DNA from: Actinomycetes bacterium
Lineage (GTDB): Bacteria > Actinomycetota > Actinomycetes > Actinomycetales > Cellulomonadaceae
Assembly (NCBI GenBank): GCA_023460255.1
Contig: JAEWQZ010000098.1
Coordinates: forward strand, 1-11,909
Length of the DNA stretch: 11,909 nucleotides
Reading direction: 5' to 3'
Shown here: positions 6,688 through 11,909 of the stretch, in pieces
Layout of the letters: every line of letters starts with the position of its first letter
How positions within the stretch are numbered: position 1 is the stretch's first letter
Position numbers and translations under genes: made by a program
The notes under the pieces: model-generated
The model's input: the letters and a program-made list of their open reading frames with translations, nothing else
Told to the model about the DNA's origin: nothing
Database searches by the model: none

Positions 6688-7512
6688 CTAGTTGCGGTTG
6701 AGCATCGCCAGGAGGCGCAGGATCTCCAGGTAGAGCCACACCAGGGTGACCACCAGGCCGAACGCGGCGCTCCACGCGTAGCGCGCCGGGACGCCCTGGC
6801 GGACGCCGCGGTCGATCGCGTCGAAGTCCAGGATCAGCGACATCGCCGCGAGCCCGACGGCGAGCAGGCCGACGCCGATGCCGATCGCGCCGTTGCGCAG
6901 CGGGCCGAAGCCGTCGCTCGCCATGAAGAACGACAGGCCGAAGTTCAGCAGTGAGAAGACCGCGTAGCCGACGAGCGCGATGAGCAGGAAGCGCGTGAAC
7001 TTCGGCGTGACCCGGACCCGGCCGGACTTGTACAGGAACAGGGCGGCGCCGAACGTCGCGAACGTGCCGAGGATCGCCTGGAGCACGATCGGCTTGGCCG
7101 AGCCGGTTCCGTCGATCGTCATGTTCTGGAACGCGAGGCTGATGCCGCCGAGGAACACGCCCTCCGCGACCGTGTAGGCCACGATCAGCGCGGGGCTCGG
7201 CTCGCGCTTGAACGCGTTGACCAGGCCCAGCACGAGGCCCACGACCATGCCGATCGGCCAGAGCTGGGGCGCGATCTGCCAGGTCGCGGCCGCGACGACC
7301 ACGAGCAGGAGCAGCAGGCCGCCCGTCTTGACGATCACGTCGTCGTACGTGAGCCGGCCCGTGTCGCGGGCGGTCGCGGCCGGGGCGCCGTACATCTGCT
7401 CGAGGGCCGCGGCGTCCGCCGCGACGGTCCCCGCGGTGCCGTAGGCGACAGGCGCCGCAGCGCCGCGCCGCTGCCCGAAGACCGGGCTGCTGTTGAAGAC
7501 CGGGTTGCTCAC
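6688..7512 (-). CDS. Bax inhibitor-1 / YccA family multi-pass membrane protein
   Basis: 274 residues. The GTG start (complement of 7510-7512) follows AGGAGG (complement of 7517-7522). The first 55 residues are Ala/Gly-rich and look disordered and cytoplasmic. About seven hydrophobic segments follow (roughly 62-78, 84-100, 108-127, 142-161, 173-196, 207-227, 245-269). The signature of the family is the late LILDFDAIDRGV segment (226-238), whose acidic residues correspond to the Asp pair that gates calcium leak in the characterised bacterial homologue YetJ. The longer Ala-rich N-terminus is common in actinobacterial members. The function in this organism is not known; a stress-related ion leak or membrane quality-control role is inferred from the family. 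It is flanked by strong hairpins on both sides, so it probably forms its own transcription unit, with CBS receiving any read-through. Confidence 0.9.
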   Translation of the reverse strand: MSNPVFNSSPVFGQRRGAAAPVAYGTAGTVAADAAALEQMYGAPAATARDTGRLTYDDVIVKTGGLLLLLVVVAAATWQIAPQLWPIGMVVGLVLGLVNAFKREPSPALIVAYTVAEGVFLGGISLAFQNMTIDGTGSAKPIVLQAILGTFATFGAALFLYKSGRVRVTPKFTRFLLIALVGYAVFSLLNFGLSFFMASDGFGPLRNGAIGIGVGLLAVGLAAMSLILDFDAIDRGVRQGVPARYAWSAAFGLVVTLVWLYLEILRLLAMLNRN

Positions 7513-7528
7513 TGTGCCTCCTGTCGGG

Positions 7529-7563
7529 GCCGCCGTCGGCGGCTGGGACGTCCCACCATCCTA
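7529..7563 (-). promoter_or_regulatory. Candidate promoter and leader of the Bax inhibitor-like gene
   Basis: On the minus strand TAGGAT (complement of 7558-7563) is a good actinobacterial -10. A perfect palindrome GGGACGTCCC (7545-7554) lies at the expected start site, and a GCCGCC-GTC-GGCGGC hairpin (7529-7543) lies just before the ribosome site. No clear -35 is visible. Confidence 0.4.
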
Positions 7564-7609
7564 GGCAACGCACGGCGACGCCGCCGCGTTCCCGCTCGCG
7601 ACGGGCGGA

Positions 7610-7654
7610 CGTGACGGTGCCCCGGGCGGGAGGGCCGCCCGGGGCACCGTCGCG
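7610..7654 (-). terminator. Strong terminator of the GH10 xylanase gene
   Basis: 20-bp stem (arms 7610-7629 and 7635-7654) with one G-U pair and a 5-nt loop; the inner 17 bp (7613-7629 with 7635-7651) are perfect. It begins 9 bp past the xylanase stop at 7664. It insulates the downstream membrane-protein gene from xylanase transcription. Confidence 0.9.
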
Positions 7655-7663
7655 ATCACCTGC

Positions 7664-10600
7664 TCAGCACCATCTCATCCAGCCGTGGCCGGGACCGTGA
7701 CCGAAGCCGGGGCCGAACCCGAACCCGAACCCGAAGAGCGCGGGCTTCGGCAGCACGAGCAGCCAGTCCTCGGCCGTCACGTCGCCGGCGGTGCCGACGA
7801 CCGAGTACAGCCCGAGCTTGGCACTGCGCGGGATGGTGACGCGGGCGCTCGCCGCGCCCTCGTCGTCGACGGTCACCTGACCGAGCGCCACCGGCTTCTG
7901 ACGGCCGACGACGATCTCGGGGTCGAGCCGGAGGGTCACGGTGCTCCCCGGCACGTAGCCGGACAGGTCCACCGTCACCTTCGACCCGGCGGTGACGATC
8001 AGGGAGCGGACGTCGACGTCGGGGTCCGGCACGAACGGGGCCTCGACCAGCTGCGCGACGCCCCAGCGGGCGGTGCTCTGGTAGCTGATCCCCGTCGGGT
8101 CGGCCCACGTGCGCACGGAGGTCCGCGCGCCGGCGGTGCCGTCGTTGACCTGGAAGTCCAGGCCGTGGAACGTGCCCGGCCCGCCGTCCTCGAGGAGGCT
8201 GATCGACGCCTCGACCAGGTAGCCGGTGTCGGTCAGCGACGTCGCGCTGGCCAGCCGGTTGCGCTGGAACGTCTCGTCGCCGGTGCCGAACGAGACGACG
8301 TTCTCCGCGTTGATGCGGATCTGCGTGTCGTCGTACCGGTACGGACCGTTCCGGTAGTTGCCCGCGTCGACGAAGATCTCGACGGAGTCCTGGATCCACG
8401 GGTCGGAGCCCGACACGTCGATCTGGTCGTCGGTGACCTCGGCGAGCACGTACAGCGTGCTGCCGTCACCGCTCCACAGCGTGCGGATCTCCGCGGTCGC
8501 GGCGCCGTCGGCCGAGCCCTCGATCTGGGTCTCGGTCGTCACGACGTTCGCGAGCTCCCAGACCTCGTCCACCGTGCCGTCGACGGTCGGCGCCGCCGGG
8601 GCCTCGGCGACCTCCACGAAGGACAGCGGCTCGACGAGCGTGAGCGTGCCGAGCACGCCCGGGGCGTTCCACCCGGTCGTCGTCGCACCGTCGGTCACCT
8701 GGAGGTCGAAGTCGAGGTCCGACCCCTGCGTCGCGTCCGTCAGCGGCACGTGCACCACCGCCGACCAGCCGTCCGTGCCCTCGGTCACGACGCCGGGCAC
8801 GTCGCCCGTGCCGTCGCGGCCGAAGGCGTAGGACTCCGTGCCGACCACGAGCACGACGCCGTCCGTGGCGTCGACCGTCGCGTCGTTCACGTCGACGTAG
8901 ACCGTCAGGTGGTCGGTCGCCCAGCGGGTCTGGAACGCCGCCACCTCCTCGACGGCGTGCAGCGGCAGGCGCTGCCACTCCGGCGAGGCCGTCGCTGCCG
9001 CGTCCAGAGGCACCGAGCCGGCGAAGGAGAGCTCCGCCAGCAGGCGTGGCTCGAGCTCGGCCCCGGCGGCCCCGTAGTAGGCGGGCTTGCCCTGGAGCGT
9101 CGCGTCGAACAGGAGCGGTGCCTGCTCGCTGCGCCAGCTGCGGGAGTCCTGCAGGCCCCACAGCGTCACCGAGTACATGTCGCCGGTGGCGGCGTGGAAC
9201 TGCCGGAACACCTCGAAGGCGTCGCGGTAGAAGTAGCCCTGCTCGACGATGTTCGCCTGCGTGACAGGGGTGCCGACGGTGACGTCGAGCTCGGTCACCG
9301 CCTGCACGACCGGCAGGGCGGCGAACCGCTCGAGCGTCGCCTCGAGCGCGGCGATCGGCGTCGACAGGCTGACGTGGAACTGGTGGCCCACGCCGTCCAC
9401 GGGCACGCCGCGGTCGAGCAGCCGGTTGACCAGGGCGAAGTAGCGGTCCTGCTTGCCACCCTGCTCGGTGTTGTAGTCGTTGATGAAGAGCGCGACCGGG
9501 CGGTCGGAGCCCTCGGCGGCGAACTCGCCGTTGAAGGCCTCGTCCGCGTACTGGAACGCGAGGTCGATGAACTCCTCGCCGAGGATCCGGTACCACTCGC
9601 TGCGCCGCAGGCCGTCGTCGAACTCCGTGCCGTCGGCGACGACCTCGTTGACGACGTCCCACGCCACCAGCGGGTTCGTGTCGGAGCCGAACGGCCCGTA
9701 CTGGTCCGCCATCGTCCCGGCGATGTCGAAGATGTGCGTGCGGAGCCGGTCGCGCAGGAACTGCTTGTCGGCGTCGCTGTCCGTCAGCGGCTCGCCCGCG
9801 TCATTCTGGAAGAACCAGGCAGGCGTCTGGCTGTGCCAGAGCAGCACGTGGCCGTAGACCCGCAGGTCGTTCTCCTGCGCGAAGTCCATCACGGAGACGG
9901 CCTCCGGGTGCATCCGGAAGTTCTGCTCGTCGTCGTACCAGGCCTCGACCTTCATGTGGTTCTCGGCCGTCACCTGGTTGAAGTGCCGCAGCGTCAGCTC
10001 GGCGGACGAGCCGACGGTCTCCCGGGAGTCGATCGCGACACCGAGCGGGAAGTCCACGGTGTCCATGAGCGGCGTGAGCGGCTCGATGACGATGTCGCGC
10101 GAGACGATGGTGATGTCGTCCACGAGGAACGACCCCGGCCCACCCGTGTTGTACGACGTCTCGAAGTACAGCAGCGCCGTCTCCGCGTCCGCCATCGTGA
10201 AGCTCGTCGAGATCTCCGTCCACGCGGACGAGCCGATGTCGCCGAACTGGCCGAGGGTGGCGAACGCGTCGGCGCCCTCGTTGACGCGCTGCATGGAGAG
10301 CCAGATGTCGTCCGGCTCCTCGCCGGCCGCCATCTTCACCCACGCGGTCACGTCGTAGGTCACACCGGACTCGAAGATCTCCGACACGTCGAGGCCGATG
10401 CCGTCGCCCTGGCCGTCACGGTCGCTGACCAGCGCGGCGTAGGTGCCACCGTGCGCCTCGGTGTCGGTGACGGCCACCGTCGGGGCGCCGCCGGCGTCGC
10501 GCGGGACCCAGCCCTGAAGGCCGTCCTCGAAGTCGAAGGTGAGGTCGACGGGGGTGTGGTCGCCCTGGGAGGCCGGCCGCGTGATCAGGACGTCGTCCAC

Positions 10601-11563
10601 GAGGATCGTGTACGGGTCGGTCTGGTCCGTCGAGCCGAGGTAGACCTGCACCTCGTTGAGGTCGGCGACGTCGCCGGGCACCGTGTAGGTCCCGCTGAGC
10701 TCGGTCCACCCGTCCTTGGTGATGGTCGTGTTGGCGACCCAGTTGTAGGCGGGCTTCACGACGAAGCGGATGTCGGTGGACTCGAGCGGGGAGTCGTCGG
10801 GCAGCTTCGCCCGCATCGAGAAGGTGTAGACGACGCCCTGCTGGAGCAGGCCCGTCGGGGACTGGATGCCCTCGTAGTCGGCGGCGCGGGTGATGCTCAG
10901 CGCCTTGCCGCCGTCGGCGTCGACGTACGCGAGGGTCGGGCTGCCGCTGGCGGACCAGTCGCCGAGGGTCTCGTCGTCGAAGTCGACGCCGGTCACCGTC
11001 ACCGGAGCGCTCGGGTCGGTGCCCTCGCCGGAGACCGTGACGGTGATGTCGTCGACGAGGAAGCTCGCCGTCGGCTCGGCCGCCTCGACGTAGAGGATGA
11101 GGCCGGACTGGCCCGCGGGCACCGTGTAGGTGCCGGCCATCTCGACCCACGCCGTGTCGTCGACGGTGACGGGGTCGCTCACCTGCGTGTAGGTGGCGGC
11201 GGTCGTCTCGTTGATCGTGAACTTGGCGGTCGTGCTGCCGGGCTCGAGCAGCTTGACCCAGCCGGAGACCGTCACGGTCTGGCCGGGCAGGACGAGGGAG
11301 GCGATGTCGGTCTGGACGCCGTTCCAGTCCGCGGTGCGGCCGGTGACGGCGAGGCTGTTCGTCCCGCCGTGCGCGTCGGTGTCGACGACGGTGATGGTTG
11401 AGCCGCGCGCCTGCCAGGGAGCGGTGCTCCCGTCCTCGAAGTCGCTGCTGATCGCGACGGTGTCCGCCGCGCTAGCCGACAGGGCCGTGACGGCGGATAC
11501 GAGTCCCACCGCGGCAGCAGCGAAAGCTGCTGTGACGGCCCGGAGTGAACTGGAGTGCCGCAT
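7664..11563 (-). CDS. Secreted multimodular GH10 endo-1,4-beta-xylanase (CBM22-CBM22-CBM22-GH10-CBM9-CBM9-Ig-like-FG/GH tail)
   Basis: 1299 residues. The ATG (complement of 11561-11563) follows AAAGGGG (complement of 11569-11575) at 5 nt. Modules in order: Sec signal peptide 1-33 with likely cleavage after SASA or SASAA; three CBM22-like modules (about 35-178, 188-330, 338-490), each opening with an FEDG/FDDE strand and closing with a FLVDDI-type strand; GH10 barrel (about 497-838) with WHSQTPAW (576-583), acid/base E640 in WDVVNE and nucleophile E758 in TELDV; a degenerate CBM9-like module (about 843-980); a full CBM9 (about 988-1174) with DPWIQDSVEIFVD and RTWADP; and an Ig-like strand domain (about 1178-1271). 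It would cut the internal beta-1,4 bonds of xylan outside the cell while binding xylan and chain ends. The final 23 residues are a Phe/Gly/His-rich tail ending in WMRWC rather than an LPXTG anchor. A strong terminator follows. Confidence 0.95.
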   Translation of the reverse strand: MRHSSSLRAVTAAFAAAAVGLVSAVTALSASAADTVAISSDFEDGSTAPWQARGSTITVVDTDAHGGTNSLAVTGRTADWNGVQTDIASLVLPGQTVTVSGWVKLLEPGSTTAKFTINETTAATYTQVSDPVTVDDTAWVEMAGTYTVPAGQSGLILYVEAAEPTASFLVDDITVTVSGEGTDPSAPVTVTGVDFDDETLGDWSASGSPTLAYVDADGGKALSITRAADYEGIQSPTGLLQQGVVYTFSMRAKLPDDSPLESTDIRFVVKPAYNWVANTTITKDGWTELSGTYTVPGDVADLNEVQVYLGSTDQTDPYTILVDDVLITRPASQGDHTPVDLTFDFEDGLQGWVPRDAGGAPTVAVTDTEAHGGTYAALVSDRDGQGDGIGLDVSEIFESGVTYDVTAWVKMAAGEEPDDIWLSMQRVNEGADAFATLGQFGDIGSSAWTEISTSFTMADAETALLYFETSYNTGGPGSFLVDDITIVSRDIVIEPLTPLMDTVDFPLGVAIDSRETVGSSAELTLRHFNQVTAENHMKVEAWYDDEQNFRMHPEAVSVMDFAQENDLRVYGHVLLWHSQTPAWFFQNDAGEPLTDSDADKQFLRDRLRTHIFDIAGTMADQYGPFGSDTNPLVAWDVVNEVVADGTEFDDGLRRSEWYRILGEEFIDLAFQYADEAFNGEFAAEGSDRPVALFINDYNTEQGGKQDRYFALVNRLLDRGVPVDGVGHQFHVSLSTPIAALEATLERFAALPVVQAVTELDVTVGTPVTQANIVEQGYFYRDAFEVFRQFHAATGDMYSVTLWGLQDSRSWRSEQAPLLFDATLQGKPAYYGAAGAELEPRLLAELSFAGSVPLDAAATASPEWQRLPLHAVEEVAAFQTRWATDHLTVYVDVNDATVDATDGVVLVVGTESYAFGRDGTGDVPGVVTEGTDGWSAVVHVPLTDATQGSDLDFDLQVTDGATTTGWNAPGVLGTLTLVEPLSFVEVAEAPAAPTVDGTVDEVWELANVVTTETQIEGSADGAATAEIRTLWSGDGSTLYVLAEVTDDQIDVSGSDPWIQDSVEIFVDAGNYRNGPYRYDDTQIRINAENVVSFGTGDETFQRNRLASATSLTDTGYLVEASISLLEDGGPGTFHGLDFQVNDGTAGARTSVRTWADPTGISYQSTARWGVAQLVEAPFVPDPDVDVRSLIVTAGSKVTVDLSGYVPGSTVTLRLDPEIVVGRQKPVALGQVTVDDEGAASARVTIPRSAKLGLYSVVGTAGDVTAEDWLLVLPKPALFGFGFGFGPGFGHGPGHGWMRWC
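7713..7735. repeat. In-frame hexanucleotide microsatellite in the xylanase C-terminus
   Basis: CCGAAC repeats with exact period 6 for 23 bp (3.8 copies). Read on the minus strand it encodes the Phe-Gly run at residues 1277-1283. Gain or loss of units would keep frame and change the tail length by two residues. Confidence 0.9.
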
Positions 11564-11575
11564 GGTCGCCCCTTT

Positions 11576-11886
11576 GCGTGTGGCAGTGTCCGGGTGACCT
11601 CACGCTAAGCGCACCTGAGCGGTATAGGCAACGTTGTCGGACACTTCTCGTCATATGAGACATGTCCCGATTGTCGTGATCGCGCGACCACCCGGATGGG
11701 CGATACTTTCGACGGCCGATCGACAGTTTCCGCAGGTCAGAGGCATCGAACCGACTGCCCGGGGGCGGGAGTACCCCGCCCGAGGCGCGAGACGCGGCGG
11801 TCGCCTGACGAGACGGCGCACGGCGAGGGGACGCGCCGGCCCGGCCGCAGGCCACCGGACGCACCCGGACGACGACGGACGGCGGC
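11576..11886 (-). promoter_or_regulatory. Upstream regulatory region of the GH10 xylanase gene
   Basis: About 310 bp without a supported gene. Nearest the xylanase, a possible promoter on the minus strand is TTGCCT (complement of 11626-11631), 18 bp, then TAGCGT (complement of 11602-11607); TATACC (complement of 11621-11626) is an alternative -10. A 7-bp inverted repeat, GTGTCCG (11586-11592) and CGGACAC (11638-11644), brackets it. The part from 11641 to 11735 is clearly lower in GC than its surroundings and holds two operator-like motifs described separately. Farther right, GGGCGGG (11763-11769) and CCCGCCC (11775-11781) form a 7-bp hairpin; I see nothing else recognisable from 11782 to 11886. 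Confidence 0.5.
11701..11731. promoter_or_regulatory. Paired LacI-type operator-like motifs upstream of the GH10 gene
   Basis: CGATACTTTCG (11701-11711) differs at one base from the palindrome CGAAACTTTCG, of the CGAA-N-TTCG type associated with LacI-family control of actinobacterial xylan genes. CGACAGTTTCC (11721-11731), exactly 20 bp away, is a weaker copy with two mismatches. Two helical turns of spacing would put both on the same DNA face. Assignment to a particular regulator is inference. Confidence 0.4.
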
Positions 11887-11909
11887 CCCGGGACGCATCG
11901 CGTCCCGGG
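11887..11909. terminator. Hairpin terminator truncated by the window end
   Basis: CCCGGGACGC (11887-11896) pairs perfectly with GCGTCCCGGG (11900-11909) around a 3-nt ATC loop; the stem may continue beyond the window. It most likely ends a gene lying to the right. Confidence 0.6.

Noticed and set aside
5529..6701. 390-codon plus-strand open frame opposite cystathionine beta-synthase
   Set aside because: Antisense shadow of a gene with complete PLP and CBS-domain motifs; its own translation is His/Arg/Asp-rich and featureless.
7656..7735. Frameshift hiding an LPXTG anchor at the xylanase C-terminus
   Set aside because: I translated the other two frames of the tail. One gives a Ser/Gly/Ala string that stops early and the other an Arg/Leu/Val string; neither has LPXTG or a membrane helix.
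7713..7735. CRISPR-like or telomere-like repeat
   Set aside because: The unit is only 6 bp with no spacers, and it is fully explained as a coding Phe-Gly microsatellite.
7685..11401. Very long open frame (1238 codons) on the plus strand opposite the xylanase gene
   Set aside because: Its residues are the Arg/Val/Asp/His-rich pattern expected from reading a high-GC gene on the opposite strand. It has no recognisable domain, and the minus-strand frame has a clear signal peptide, GH10 catalytic residues and CBM modules.
11472..11864. 130-codon minus-strand open frame spanning the xylanase upstream region
   Set aside because: It overlaps the xylanase signal-peptide region in another frame, covers the ribosome site and promoter-like elements, and its Arg/Ser-rich sequence shows no domain. 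The part from 11576 to 11864 looks regulatory.

Overview
The window is very GC-rich, with dense genes, GTG starts, 4-8 bp gene overlaps and long perfect GC hairpins as terminators. Together with an actinobacterial-type NarL response regulator, a CBS-domain cystathionine beta-synthase and a multimodular GH10 xylanase, this points to a plant-polysaccharide-degrading actinobacterium. Cellulomonas or a close relative in Micrococcales is the best guess; this is inference from protein style, not from a database search.

Layout, left to right. (1) The 3' end of a NarX/LiaS-type sensor histidine kinase overlaps a NarL/LuxR-type response regulator (2-912, +). (2) An intracellular GH43 beta-xylosidase/arabinofuranosidase (1028-2044, +) is followed by a 16-bp tandem repeat that places stops in all three frames, then a 14-bp-stem terminator shared with a convergent FKBP peptidyl-prolyl isomerase (2118-2522, -). 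(3) An alpha/beta hydrolase and an overlapping TetR regulator form a two-gene operon (2670-4080, +). Its start region has a -35/-10 pair at 17-bp spacing, a palindrome over the -10 and no usable ribosome site, so it looks like an autoregulated leaderless transcript. (4) Three minus-strand genes follow: a Bax inhibitor-1 family membrane protein (6688-7512), cystathionine beta-synthase (5193-6599) and a CE7 acetyl xylan esterase (4117-5106). (5) A 1299-residue secreted GH10 xylanase (7664-11563, -) carries three N-terminal CBM22-like modules, the GH10 domain, two CBM9-type modules, an Ig-like domain and an unusual Phe/Gly/His-rich tail ending in Cys. A 310-bp regulatory region lies upstream, and a truncated hairpin sits at the window edge.

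How the genes fit together: the secreted GH10 enzyme would cut xylan outside the cell. The CE7 esterase and the GH43 enzyme both lack signal peptides and would deacetylate and trim imported xylo-oligosaccharides inside it. The transporter is not in the window. The remaining genes (FKBP, CBS, Bax inhibitor-like, hydrolase/TetR, two-component system) look like ordinary chromosomal genes interleaved with this pathway. I found no CRISPR array, RNA gene, insertion sequence, phage gene or clear new multi-gene system. The items most worth a second look are the xylanase tail, its upstream operator-like motifs, and the leaderless palindromic promoter of the hydrolase/TetR pair.
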